Positions 1-8,510 are shown, numbered from the stretch's first letter. The stretch: DNA of 18,576 nt from CAJBLF01 sp041679065 (GCA_041679065.1 JBBABI010000019.1:1-18576); one strand, 5' to 3'. Notes: generated by a model not told the origin, from the sequence alone. Made by a program: numbers and translations.

Positions 1-473
1 CCGAAGATAGCACCATGGGGATAATTTTCAATCATGCCTGTTATGATGGTAATCATACATTGCTCTCCAAGTACAAACTTGAAAAGCCCATCAGCATGAA
101 CATCATCAAAAACGGCTTTGCTTAAATGCACCATCTGGCTGAGTGGTATATGAACAATAGCAAAAAATCGCCTATCGCCTTCTTGCAGATGGGCGGAGGA
201 ATCGCAGGTGATTTCCCCATATGCGTAGTACCGCACATAAAACATGACTACATGCATGCGGAAACGATGGAAGTGAAAGACAAACTCGTCCGTCCATGGG
301 CATCATTCACGGAAATCCACTCCTCACCCATGAGCTTCGGATCATACTCCGGTGCGGGATGGAAAGAGAAAATCACTTGGGACAAACTTCCTATAGATGC
401 ATTCGGCATTCAGATCTTCGGTGACTACACACAAATATTTCCTGATATCGCATCGATTATCTTGGAAAAATAA
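1..473 (+). CDS. Deoxyhypusine synthase family protein, 3' part, with an in-frame TAA
   Basis: The 5' end lies outside the window. The reading frame beginning at base 3 opens with EDSTMGIIF, which matches the conserved W-EDST-G-IF segment of deoxyhypusine-synthase-like proteins. After the TAA at 123-125 it continues with LAEWY, GGGIAGDFPICVVP and GSYSGAGWKEKITWDKL; the last contains the Lys that corresponds to the catalytic lysine of the family. It ends at TAA 471-473. Family members are NAD-dependent and form spermidine or related aminobutyl adducts; many bacterial homologues have no eIF5A substrate and act as homospermidine synthases or are uncharacterised, so the substrate here is unknown. 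The TAA replaces the Tyr usually found just before Met in the segment upstream of LAEWY. The gene is therefore either broken, split into two pieces (ATG at 126 overlaps nothing and follows the stop directly), or contains a sequence error. Family assignment is strong; integrity is uncertain. Confidence 0.75.
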
Positions 474-494
474 TTTAATAGGTTCATTCTTTAT

Positions 495-530
495 AAATTC
501 CCGTGAGATTTTATCCGGGAATTTTTTTTA
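495..530 (+). terminator. Intrinsic terminator of the deoxyhypusine synthase-like gene
   Basis: A perfect 9-bp stem, AAATTCCCG (495-503) with CGGGAATTT (516-524), is followed by a run of T to about 529. It lies 22 bases after the stop at 473. The TAA stop (511-513, complement) of the convergent minus-strand gene falls in the loop, so the hairpin separates two convergent genes. Confidence 0.85.
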
Positions 531-1590
531 TAAAAATATCCATCTTACTCAGATCGCAGATTTTTTTCAATGGTAAAAGCTTCTGTTCTAAAAGAGATTT
601 ATCTGTTTTCAATACTATTTTGAGACAATCATTCTGATAAGAATAATCGGCGATGGCTTTAATATCTATTTTTTTCTCAGTATTTATTTTAAGTTCCTCT
701 CAAGGATTCTGGACCACGACAAGCTGATCATCTTTTATACTCTCTTCATTAGTTTTTTGCAAAATTGCATGCAACCAACTATACAGAGGAATGAAATCTT
801 TCAATAAGTCTTGAATTGCTGCATTATTTCTTGCGCCAATTAGTTTCAGACCACTTAATACCTCATCAATGTTTATCTGTCCAAAGCCATATTGCATAAA
901 AAGCAGAGAATCCCATGTATAATCTTGGGGAATATTCTTTCATCACAAGAGAGGACGAGAAATATCTTCCCCATGGATTTCCATAAGGTGTTGCAATGCT
1001 TTATCTACGTTCTCTGAACCTGTAAAAACATGATTTTTAAGAAGATACGTAATGGATTTCGCCAGAGAATCATCTTCTATCTTTTTCACCAATTGCAATC
1101 TTTCAATGACATTTCTTTTTAGATAATCAACACCATCGATAGTGATCCTTTTTTTATTCTCAGCAAGATACTGGATGATATTCTCAAATATTTTTTTTAT
1201 TTGTTGTTCATAAACGATTTGCTTTTCGTTTTCGCTTTGAGCAAAACAATTCTCTGTAGGATATGATTGCAATGCATGCAATAAATCCGCACCCACACGT
1301 CCGACATTCTCCTTAAGACGTATCATTTTGCTGATTTCATATCTCATATGATCATTATTTGTCTTTAGATCAAATATATTACCCAACTCCATATACATAT
1401 GATATACTTCCCATAGTTCATTCTCATGTAAATCATAAAATTCCTCCGGCGGCATGGCTTTGAGTGCATCATAAAGCGCCTTGATCGTCTGAGGATTACC
1501 TAGATATTCCTGCATATTTTTCAACACTTTAGGAATATTTACATGTGTTTGAATACCATCTTCCATCATCTTCACAAAAGAAATAAACAT
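511..1590 (-). CDS. Hypothetical 359-aa cytosolic protein
   Basis: I do not recognise this protein. Reading UGA as Gly joins three stretches into one frame from ATG at 1590 to TAA at 511: UGA-UGA at 945-940 gives LLGGKN and UGA at 702-700 gives NPGEEL. The product is mostly helical and charged, with no signal peptide or membrane segment. Residues about 25-200 are rich in Leu, Glu and Lys with helical periodicity; the region after residue 215 has a more aromatic, Gly-containing stretch (DYTWDSLLFMQYGFGQ), and the C-terminal 55 residues are Lys/Ile-rich. The start is supported by a promoter whose -10 box ends only four bases before the ATG, which implies a leaderless or nearly leaderless mRNA. 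It is divergent from the nuclease gene at 1721 and convergent with the gene ending at 473. No function is proposed. Confidence 0.8.
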
Positions 1591-1594
1591 TTAA

Positions 1595-1622
1595 TGTATA
1601 GAGAAAAGATGAAATAAGTCAA
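1595..1622 (-). promoter_or_regulatory. Sigma70-type promoter for the 359-aa protein
   Basis: On the minus strand TTGACT (1622-1617) is followed after exactly 16 bases by TATACA (1600-1595). Transcription would start at or within a few bases of the ATG at 1590, so little or no 5' leader is expected. Confidence 0.6.
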
Positions 1623-1655
1623 CCACAAACATGGAGAAATAAAGAAATATTTAAA

Positions 1656-1683
1656 TTGAATCCAGTGATCTTTTCAATAAAAT
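1656..1683 (+). promoter_or_regulatory. Sigma70-type promoter for the YhcG-like nuclease
   Basis: TTGAAT (1656-1661), a 16-base spacer and TAAAAT (1678-1683) lie about 37 bases upstream of the ATG at 1721. It is divergent from the promoter at 1595-1622; the two -35 boxes are 33 bases apart. Confidence 0.5.
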
Positions 1684-1720
1684 TACGGCATAAATAGGTT
1701 TATTCATTTTTTCCATATCC

Positions 1721-2728
1721 ATGCTAAAGACAAAATCAGCCAATTATTCAACTCTCATCTCAACTATTGGCAATTTACTCAAAGATGCAAGAAAATTTGC
1801 TTACCAGCAAATAAACACAATTTTGGTAAAGACGTATCGAGAAATAGGTAAACATATAGTAGAATATGATCAATGATGAAAAGAGAAAGCGGAATATGGA
1901 ACAAAACTCTTTGATAAACTTTCAAGAGATCTGAAGAGTAAATATGGGAAAGGATTTAGTAGAACAAACCTTATATATATCAGACTCCTTTATATGAGAT
2001 ATCAAAAAAGTCAGACACTGTCTGACCAATTGAGCCGGAGTCATTATGTTGAGCTTTTGAGTATAGAAGATGACTTGGAGAGGTCATTTTATGAAAAACA
2101 GTGTTTGCATGAGAAACGAAGTCTAAGAGAACTCAAAAGGCAGAGAGCCTCTGCATTATATCAAAGACTGGCATTATCAAAAGATAAGAAATGAATTTTA
2201 AAACTTGCGAACAGGGGGAATATTTTTGTAAAATCTCATGACATAATAAAAGATCCATATGTATTTGAACTTCTGGGAGTCGGAGAAAATAATAAATATT
2301 CTGAATCTGACCTAGAACAAAAAATTATCGACAATATGGAACACTTTCTACTGGAACTCGGCAAATGTTTCGCATTTATCGGCAGACAATACAGGATAAC
2401 TTTAAATAATACGCATTTCTATGTTGACCTTGTTTTCTACCATAGGATATTAAAATGTTTTGTACTGATTGATTTGAAAGTTAATAAGCTTCACCATACA
2501 GATATAGGACAGATGAACATGTATTTGAATTATTTTAAAAAAGAGGAAATGATTGCCTGAGATAATGAACCGATTTGAATAATTCTATCAGCAGACAAGG
2601 AGAACACGTTAGTAGAATATGCTCTTGGTGGCATTACAAACCAACTTTTTGTTTCGAAATATCAACTTTACTTACCCAATAAAAAAGAATTACAAGAAAA
2701 AATAGATAAAATAATCAATGAAAATTAA
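1721..2728 (+). CDS. yhcG: YhcG/DUF1016 family PD-(D/E)XK nuclease
   Basis: 335 aa, from ATG 1721 to TAA 2726-2728, with UGA read as Gly throughout. The N-terminal DUF1016 region shows YREIGKHIVEYDQGGKEKAEYG (residues about 43-64; its GG is UGA-UGA) and then FDKLSRDLKSKYGKGFSRTN, both hallmarks of the family. The C-terminal nuclease domain (about 190-330) shows GRQYRITL, HFYVDLVFYH and FVLIDLKVNKL, giving the D...(D/E)xK active-site pattern with Asp in place of the more usual Glu, followed by IGQMNMYLNYF and PIGIILSADKE. Family members are predicted metal-dependent DNA nucleases, often linked to mobile or defence loci in other bacteria; the target here is unknown. Length fits the family, so it looks intact. 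No methylase or specificity subunit is nearby; the next gene, 95 bases downstream, is a PcrA-type helicase. Confidence 0.93.
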
Positions 2729-2823
2729 GCCATATTAGTACAGCTCACTTCACAAGCAATTCTTTTTTCTAACCAAGAATCTTTAGTTTGTAATTTTTTA
2801 ATCAAATAATCGGGAAAACAAAA

Positions 2824-5163
2824 ATGGACATCAAAGCATACATTTGAACCCAGCTCAACGAGGAACAGACCAAAGCCGCCTTACATACCCAGACTTCTGC
2901 ATTGATAATCGCTGGCGCAGGAAGCGGAAAGACAAGGGTGCTGACCTACAAAATTGCCTACCTGATCCGAGGCAAACACATTCATGTCCAAAGAATTTTG
3001 GCTGTCACGTTCACCAATAAAGCAGCGAATGAGATGAGAGAAAGACTTACCAAAATTTCTAAAGAAATTTTGGAGATTGAAACATTGAAAGATGGAAAAA
3101 TGGAGGGTGAAGAAAAAAAAGAAATTGAAGATAAGAAAACAAATACCAGTGAAGATACATTAAATGACTTTTTGAATAGTATGGAACAGACCAAGACCGT
3201 TTCTACCCCCAACCTTCTACCTTCTACTTCATTGAAGCGAATTTGAACTTTCCACAGTATATTCCTCAAGATCCTGAAGGAAGATATCGATAAGCTCGGG
3301 ATGAAATACAATAAAAATTTCAGCATTTTTGATACCAGCGAATCGCAATCGACCATCAAAGACGTCCTCAAAAGGATGAATCTCCAAGATGTATATAAAG
3401 TGAATGAAGTAAAAAATTTCATCTCTACCCAGAAAAATAATGGCATAGAACCAAAAATGTATATCAGCAATAGCAAAAGCGATCATGATCAGCATATGGG
3501 ACAAATTTACGAACAATATCAGAAAAACTTAGAGAAAGCAAATGCACTGGACTTTGACGATCTGTTACTCCTCCCCTACCTGCTGTTTAAAAAAGATAAA
3601 GAGACGCTGACCAAACGACAAAATAAATTTGACTACATTCTCGTGGATGAAGCGCAAGACACGAACCGAATCCAGTTTGAGTTGATGAAAATGTTATCAG
3701 GAAAAAATTCCAACATTACGATGATCGGAGATGATTTCCAGAGTATCTATGGACGAAGATGAGCGCTTATGGAAAATTTTCTCAACGTAAAACAATACCG
3801 GCCCGATATCCAGATGTTCAAGCTTCAGATAAATTACCGCTCCAAACCACACATCGTGAATGCCGGCAATCATATCATCAAAAACAATGTACATCAATAC
3901 AAAAAAGAAATTGTTCCACACAGAGAAGGTGATGAAAAGATTACGATTTTTTCTCATGGTAGCGAAATGGATGAAGCAGCGAATATCGTTGATCTGATCA
4001 AAAAGCTCAAAGACGAAAATAAAATCAAGACGCGATGATCCATAGCTATTTTATATAGGACTAATGCTCAATCTTCACCCTTTGAACAATTGTTTCTCCA
4101 AGAAGGAATTCCTTACAAAATTTTCGGAGCATTCAAATTTTTTGAAAGAAAAGAAATAAAAGACATCACGGCATATATCAAATATTTCAACAATCCCAAC
4201 GATAATATTTCATTGAAGAGAATTTTAAACATCCCAAATAGGAAAGTCGGCAAAACGACGTTGGAAACCTTGGAAGAACATGCAATTATGTCAGGGATCA
4301 CGCTTACAGAAGTTTTGCATCAGACTCAGAATGATACCTTTGATATAAAAATCACTCCGCTAGCCAAAAACGGAATAAAGGATTTCCTTTCCGTCGTAGA
4401 CAGCATCAAACAATCGCTTCCTCAGAATACGCCAAGCAAAGTCATAGAACAACTCATCAAAAAAATAAAATATAGAGACTATCTCATCAAAGAAGAATGA
4501 AGTGAAACCATGGCCGATGAAAAATATGAGAATATCGGACAGTTAATTAACATGGCAGAAAAATACGACTTTACCAAGTCGAGTGACGAGTGATGAGTAA
4601 CGAGTAACGAGAATAAAATAAATGGTGCAGAATTATTAAGGCAATTTATGGAGGAAGTGGCATTATTGGCAGATATTTCCGAAAATGAAGCGGGAGAAAT
4701 TGATGCGGTAAAATTGATGACCGTCCATTCCAGCAAAGGATTGGAATTCCCTATCGTCTTTGTCGCAGGATTGGAAGATCATATGTTCCCGCTTTCCAAC
4801 GCCATGATGGAACCTAAACTTTTGGAAGAAGAAAGGAGACTGATGTATGTCGCCGTCACGAGAGCAAAAGACGTCCTGTTCCTGTCGTACGCACACTCGA
4901 GAATGACGTGGTGACAAACCAAAAATAATCCTCCCAGCAGATTTCTGGATGAGATACCATTAGAATTAGTAAAAAAATACGACCTCGGAGGAGATAATGG
5001 CAGAGAGGAAAGTTACAACGTAAATCCATGAGATACGGTAAGACATAAACTATTCGGCACGGGATACGTCTTGGAAATACGAAATAATCTGGCCATCGTC
5101 AAATTTCATAATCCCAAATTCGCAGTAAGGAAGATCGAATGCAGATTTTTGGAAGTGGTATAA
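2824..5163 (+). CDS. pcrA: PcrA/UvrD-type superfamily 1 DNA helicase
   Basis: 779 aa, ATG 2824 to TAA 5161-5163. ATP-dependent 3'-5' helicase acting in repair and replication-fork maintenance. Visible motifs in order: QLNEEQ near residue 9 (Q motif), Walker A AGAGSGKT at 30-37, AVTFTNKAANEM at 60-71 (Ia), GTFHS at 141-145 (Gly is UGA), DFDDLLLLP, VDEAQDTN at 274-281 (II), MIGDDFQSIYGRRGA at 300-314 (III, Gly is UGA), INYRS at 336-340 (IV), MTVHSSKGLEF at 632-642 (V) and YVAVTRAKD at 675-683 (VI). The last ~45 residues (GDTVRHKLFGTGYV to the end) are the Tudor-like tail typical of PcrA, known in other bacteria to contact RNA polymerase. It is somewhat longer than usual because of a ~55-residue charged, low-complexity insertion between motifs Ia and GTFHS (about 80-138) and a smaller one near 586-600, both carrying short tandem DNA repeats. 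Conserved motifs are intact, so it is probably functional. Confidence 0.96.
3073..3112 (+). repeat. Degenerate 8-bp tandem repeat inside pcrA
   Basis: Five consecutive octamers: GAGATTGA, AACATTGA, AAGATGGA, AAAATGGA and GGGTGAAG. They belong to the same pattern as the intergenic array at 5173-5212 and the one in mnmA at 9897-9964. They encode part of a charged insertion between helicase motifs Ia and Ib, at a place where homologues are short. Confidence 0.6.
4581..4611 (+). repeat. 7-bp tandem repeat (GAGTRAY) inside pcrA
   Basis: Four heptamers, GAGTGAC, GAGTGAT, GAGTAAC and GAGTAAC, plus GAG. They encode SSDEGGVTSNEN in a loop of the helicase. A related heptamer array occurs in reverse orientation inside mnmA (10473-10503). 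Confidence 0.7.
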
Positions 5164-5172
5164 GAAAGTGTA

Positions 5173-5212
5173 AAGATTGAAAGATTGAAATATTGAAATA
5201 TTGAAAAGTGAA
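5173..5212 (+). repeat. 8-bp tandem repeat array downstream of pcrA
   Basis: AAGATTGA twice, then AATATTGA twice, then a decayed AAAGTGAA unit, starting 10 bases after the pcrA stop. This is the clearest intergenic copy of the octamer pattern also found within two coding regions. Confidence 0.75.
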
Positions 5213-5224
5213 AAAGTTGTCATT

Positions 5225-5377
5225 CCATGCGATACCTATTTGAGTTTAAAAGAACTTAAAACGTCGACATCACAATCTGAGTACATAGGTATCAGGCGTG
5301 GACAAGAGATGAACGACTCAAAGGTACTAACCGATCTTGAGACTATTTGATGTCGACTTGATTTTTTTGCATCAAGG
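5225..5377 (+). ncRNA. Structured RNA candidate with two interleaved long helices; possible remnant of 23S rRNA ends
   Basis: No reading frame of note is present. Helix A: CCATGC plus GATACCTAT (5225-5239) pairs with ATAGGTATC (5285-5293) and GCGTGG (5296-5301), 15 pairs with one G-U and a 2-base bulge. Helix B: GTCGACATCA (5263-5272) pairs perfectly with TGATGTCGAC (5348-5357). A and B cross, so they form a pseudoknot or are alternatives. A small hairpin CTCAA/TTGAG (5317-5321/5337-5341) encloses GGTACTAA. CTTGAT/ATCAAG (5357-5362/5371-5376) with a T-rich loop follows. The segment GGTACTAACCGATC and the text after it resemble the 3' end of bacterial 23S rRNA, and GAGTACATAGG to GATGAACGAC loosely resembles its 5' end, which would make helix B a remnant of 23S helix 1. 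That resemblance is from memory and is weak; an unknown small RNA is equally possible. Confidence 0.4.
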
Positions 5378-5439
5378 CAAAAAGTAAGCCGCCGGCAGGT
5401 AAAAGACAATCCAAGAATATCAAGAACTAAAGCGATTGA

Positions 5440-5462
5440 GCCTGCCTGTCCGGTAGGCAGGC
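5440..5462. repeat. CCGG-centred palindrome (dispersed repeat)
   Basis: GCCTGCCT (5440-5447) and AGGCAGGC (5455-5462) form a perfect 8-bp stem around a CCGG-containing loop; GCCGGCAGG at 5391 is a related partial copy. A second member of this type, CCTACCGGTAGG, is at 7757-7768. The rest of 5378-5583 contains no gene that I can support. Confidence 0.65.
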
Positions 5463-5526
5463 AAAGCGAAAGATAAAAGCAAAAAAACTTTAAATATAGC
5501 GGAGGTCTGGAGGGGTTATAAATCTC

Positions 5527-5554
5527 TTGTTTTTTGATTTAAATAAATTATAGT
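5527..5554 (+). promoter_or_regulatory. Promoter for the 599-aa protein
   Basis: TTGTTT (5527-5532), a 16-base spacer and TATAGT (5549-5554) lie 30 bases upstream of the ATG at 5584. A TTGACA at 5556-5561 has no good -10 box at normal distance and is not preferred. Confidence 0.4.
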
Positions 5555-5583
5555 ATTGACATATATTTACATATAAAGTGAAG

Positions 5584-7383
5584 ATGTATTATTGAGATTC
5601 AGAAAATCCATATCACAATACCAATCTGAAGTATTACTTCCAGGAACATCTCCCTATGGATGAATTCGCCAAAGGGAATTTTTCGCAAGCCCATAAAATC
5701 ATAGAAACCTACAGAGAATATATCAAGAGCTGCTTGAAATCAGCTACTCACCATCAGACATGATGAGAAGGTACGATCCATATATATCTTCAAAAAAGGT
5801 TAGCTAAGCTGGAACAGGAACACAAAGAACGGACAGAGAAAAAAACGCAAGCGATAAAAGATATGGAAGACATACAAAAGCAGATCAATGATGAGAAAAA
5901 AACGCTTAAGGATGAAGGGAAAAATAATAAATTTTGGAACACATATTTCAATTACCTGGAAAAATATGCTGATTGGGATACTTATAAGCTCAAAAGGGCT
6001 TTTGAGGAAACCATGTCAAACAAACCGGAAACATTCATTGCAGAAGTGACTCCGATATTTGAAAGATTCATCGTATCAGCACTTATTCATATAAACCAAT
6101 TGGAAGAACTGGGAAAAAAATATTACAAAGCGGAGGAAGAAAGGAATAAAGCGAACCATACGCTTTCTCACAAATCCAACTGGGAAAATCTGGAAAAACA
6201 GATACATGACATCAAGACAGGAGAAGAGAGTGCATGGATACAGAACCAGATAAGGGACGACATCCTCAAATTATTCAAGAAAATGGATCATATGAGTTAT
6301 ATAGCGGACAAGAGAAGCCTCCAGGAGATGTTTACAAGCATCATGGCTACAGAACTCATTACAAATTGTAATACGGAAAAGAAAGTGAAAAACGATCTCA
6401 TCAGAAACCATACGGACAAGATAGGTCTTTTTGATCATATACGGAAAATCTATAAAAACAATAATCAGATGTTTCTGGAAATCGAAACCTGAAGATATGA
6501 CAACAAAAAAGAACGCAGAGATGGGCTGATGAAAGATAAGATCGAAAGTATAGCAAAGACCTCAAGAGAGATCCTTGAGAAAATTTCCGCAATCTCATTC
6601 TACTTCCGAGTAGATAAAAATTCTCCTGAAGAGGTACAAAAACGTGAATCCTTACCAATTCAGGATCGGAAACAACACGTCATAGACGATCTGGTAGCTC
6701 AGCTGGAAAAAGCATTAAACAATCAGGAAAAGAAAGGAGACTGGCGCCGACAGCCGGATGCAAAGATAACGAAGCTCTTTGAAGGCATCTATTCAATAAC
6801 AGAAAGCCACGAATTTAAAAATTACTGTGAAAGATTACGGAACCTCGATGCAGAAGAATATCGAGACATCATATGAATAGAAGGAAGGATGTTATTGAGA
6901 CAGATATACACTGCCATGGATCAGGAAGAAAGAAATATCATAGCATCGGACTACAACGCACGATGAATATTTGAACAGGTAGAGAAGGATGTGCTTGATA
7001 AAGAGATGTACGAACAAGAAAAGCAATTATCACTCTATAATTTTCCTCCGATATACAATCTCGATGGATATAGAGAAAAAGCGGTAGAAAACATAAAATC
7101 ACAGATAAAGGACATATCATACCATCAGACCCGTAAGCTTGAATGAGCGCTAAGAGAAATGCTTCAGAACCAATGATACAAACAGCATATAGATTCATGA
7201 GAACCGATGCCATCACTCTCAGATGAAGAATTCATCACAATAATAAAAACTTATAAGTGAGGAAAATCATTATCGAGCATATTCAAAAAAGCAAATGTAA
7301 AACTATTGCCTGATATACACGATCGGATCGAAGAAATGAAAAAGAAAGACAAAAAAGGAAATATAACATCACCAACGACGTAA
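5584..7383 (+). CDS. Hypothetical 599-aa coiled-coil-rich protein
   Basis: I do not recognise this protein. The frame runs from ATG 5584 to TAA 7381-7383 and crosses many UGA codons read as Gly, several in pairs (for example HHQTGGEG and KTYKGGKS). The product is very rich in Lys and Glu and mostly helical; residues about 72-110 (LAKLEQEHKERTEKKTQAI onward) and about 185-215 are likely coiled coil. It has no signal peptide, no membrane segment and no clear nucleotide-binding motif, so it is probably cytosolic. The C-terminal part (LSDEEFITIIKTYKGGKSLS to the end) is a compact helical segment that could be a small helix-turn-helix-like domain, but this is a guess. It has its own upstream region and is followed by an independent small gene, so it does not appear to be in an operon. 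Confidence 0.8.
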
Positions 7384-7426
7384 TAAAGGATTTCATAGTC
7401 CATCCTCAATTTCACTTCATTTTCCC

Positions 7427-7454
7427 TTGCATTTATTGCGCAAATCTTTAAAAG
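7427..7454 (+). promoter_or_regulatory. Promoter for the 58-aa small ORF
   Basis: TTGCAT (7427-7432), a 16-base spacer and TAAAAG (7449-7454) lie 31 bases upstream of the ATG at 7486. The match to consensus is moderate. Confidence 0.35.
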
Positions 7455-7485
7455 TTCAACTCAAAAACAAAAACCATAAAAAATT

Positions 7486-7662
7486 ATGAAAATTATTGAG
7501 AACGTAATCAAGGCATTAATCAAGACATTAATCATGCCATTCCAAAACATGTTCGAAACATTGATCATCAATAGAACATTAAAAGCGGCGAAAAAACATC
7601 CACAGAAACAAGACAAAAAATTAATGATGAGCGTGTGACAGTATTTCTGTTACTACATGTAA
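7486..7662 (+). CDS. 58-aa small protein, amphipathic and basic
   Basis: ATG 7486 to TAA 7660-7662, one UGA read as Gly near the end. The N-terminal 33 residues (MKIIENVIKALIKTLIMPFQ onward) are strongly hydrophobic with regularly placed charges, like an amphipathic or membrane-associated helix; the middle (KAAKKHPQKQDKK) is very basic; the tail is aromatic (QYFCYYM). The case for a real gene rests on context: a plausible promoter 31 bases upstream and a clear intrinsic terminator beginning two bases after the stop. It could be a membrane-active peptide or simply a short transcript encoding nothing important; no homologue is recognised. Confidence 0.5.
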
Positions 7663-7664
7663 TT

Positions 7665-7693
7665 CTAGGCAGCTTTCTTCGCCTAGTTTTTTT
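7665..7693 (+). terminator. Intrinsic terminator after the 58-aa ORF
   Basis: CTAGGC (7665-7670) pairs with GCCTAG (7681-7686) around a 10-base loop and is followed directly by seven T. Confidence 0.85.
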
Positions 7694-7730
7694 GTTTTGA
7701 AAAAAATAGTTCCTTTCTTATACATATGGC

Positions 7731-7830
7731 ATTCCGGCATTAAGTGTTGCAGCTTGCCTACCGGTAGGTTTACATACCGAAGGCATGCAGGCCGGAATCT
7801 ATGGCTTTGGATTCCCGCCTCCGCGGGAAT
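7731..7830. repeat. Compound dispersed palindromic element
   Basis: Outer arms ATTCCGGC (7731-7738) and GCCGGAAT (7791-7798) enclose the palindrome CCTACCGGTAGG (7757-7768); a second perfect hairpin ATTCCCGC/GCGGGAAT (7811-7818/7823-7830) with a 4-base loop follows. On the minus strand it reads VIPAEAGIQ, the usual conceptual translation of a widespread class of bacterial palindromic repeats with ATTCCCGC arms. It is noncoding. It ends 28 bases before the frame of the CoA-binding protein opens, so its insertion may have replaced that gene's original upstream region. Confidence 0.75.
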
Positions 7831-7858
7831 GACGATAAACATCATTTATTTTCTCTAA

Positions 7859-8254
7859 ATTATCATAATCGATCCCAATCTCACTTACGCCGTCATCTGA
7901 GCATCTAACGATGAAAATAAATATGGCTATAAGGTATTTCTCGACTTACTGGAAAATGGATATCATACCATTCCCATCAATCCCAATGAAGAAAAAATTT
8001 TATGACAAGAAACATATCCTACACTGACAAACTTTCCAGGAAAGATAGATGTCGCGATTTTCGTAGTTCCACCTAAAGTGACCGAAGCAATACTTCCAGA
8101 AGTAAAAAAACTAAAAATCCTTCATGTACGGATGCAGCCATGAAGTGAAAATGATGCAGCGATTTCTTTTTGCCAAAAAAACAACATCGATTGCATTCAT
8201 CACACATGCATCATGATAAAAAAGAACGAAAAAAATGGTCATGATTTTTATTAG
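7859..8254 (+). CDS. CoA-binding domain protein (YccU-like), non-canonical start
   Basis: About 131 codons to TAG 8252-8254. The product is a small Rossmann-type CoA-binding protein: NPNLTYAVIGASNDENKYGY (glycine motif, with the Gly of IGAS read from UGA), PINPNEEKILGQETYPTL, KIDVAIFVVPPKVTEAIL, VRMQPGSEND and the closing CIHHTCIMI match the YccU/CoA-binding family along its full length. Such proteins bind CoA or acyl-CoA; their physiological role is unclear. Oddity: in this frame the preceding TAA is at 7856-7858 and no ATG, GTG or TTG occurs before the conserved domain. The only options are ATT 7859, ATC 7862, ATA 7865 or ATC 7868. The start given is the first possible codon. Either a rare start such as AUU or AUA is used, or the start was lost when the adjacent palindromic element arrived. 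Confidence 0.85.
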
Positions 8255-8278
8255 TCTCCAAGCCATAAAATCAAACAT

Positions 8279-8306
8279 TTGACAAATATAAATTTCTGAA
8301 TATAAT
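8279..8306 (+). promoter_or_regulatory. Consensus sigma70 promoter for the 48-aa ORF
   Basis: TTGACA (8279-8284), 16 bases, TATAAT (8301-8306): both boxes match the consensus perfectly. Transcription would start near 8313, about 50 bases before the ATG at 8364. Confidence 0.8.
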
Positions 8307-8363
8307 CTTAATACACAAATAACACAAAAGATCTGAAAAAAATTTATCCCTTATCGAAAGAAA

Positions 8364-8510
8364 ATGCATATATCAGAAAATCTCTGCAAAGAAAATACAG
8401 GAGAAGTCATAGATCAAAATTCCATCGAAGACATACAGGAAAAAACCAGTTTTTACCTAACAGAACTCTTCACATATTTTTCAGAGGAAAATCAAGAAAT
8501 CCCATCATAA
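8364..8510 (+). CDS. 48-aa acidic small protein
   Basis: ATG 8364 to TAA 8508-8510. The sequence starts MHISENLCKENTGEVIDQN and ends EENQEIPS; it is acidic, contains one Cys, and has no signal or membrane segment. No homologue is recognised. It is supported by the consensus promoter 58 bases upstream and by uninterrupted reading in an otherwise A/T-rich stretch. No clear terminator is visible after it; the transcript could instead act as a small RNA. Confidence 0.45.
   Translation: MHISENLCKENTGEVIDQNSIEDIQEKTSFYLTELFTYFSEENQEIPS

Noticed and set aside
2982..3476. A 164-codon minus-strand frame inside pcrA
   Set aside because: It is antisense to conserved helicase motifs, has a hydrophobic shadow composition and no promoter.
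5556..5561. TTGACA as a -35 box for the 599-aa gene
   Set aside because: The only TATAAA-like sequence is 10 bases downstream, too close; the upstream pair at 5527-5554 fits better.
7621..7845. A 74-codon minus-strand frame containing VIPAEAGIQ
   Set aside because: This is the usual false translation of a dispersed palindromic repeat; its arms and hairpins explain the sequence, and it overlaps the terminator of the 58-aa gene.
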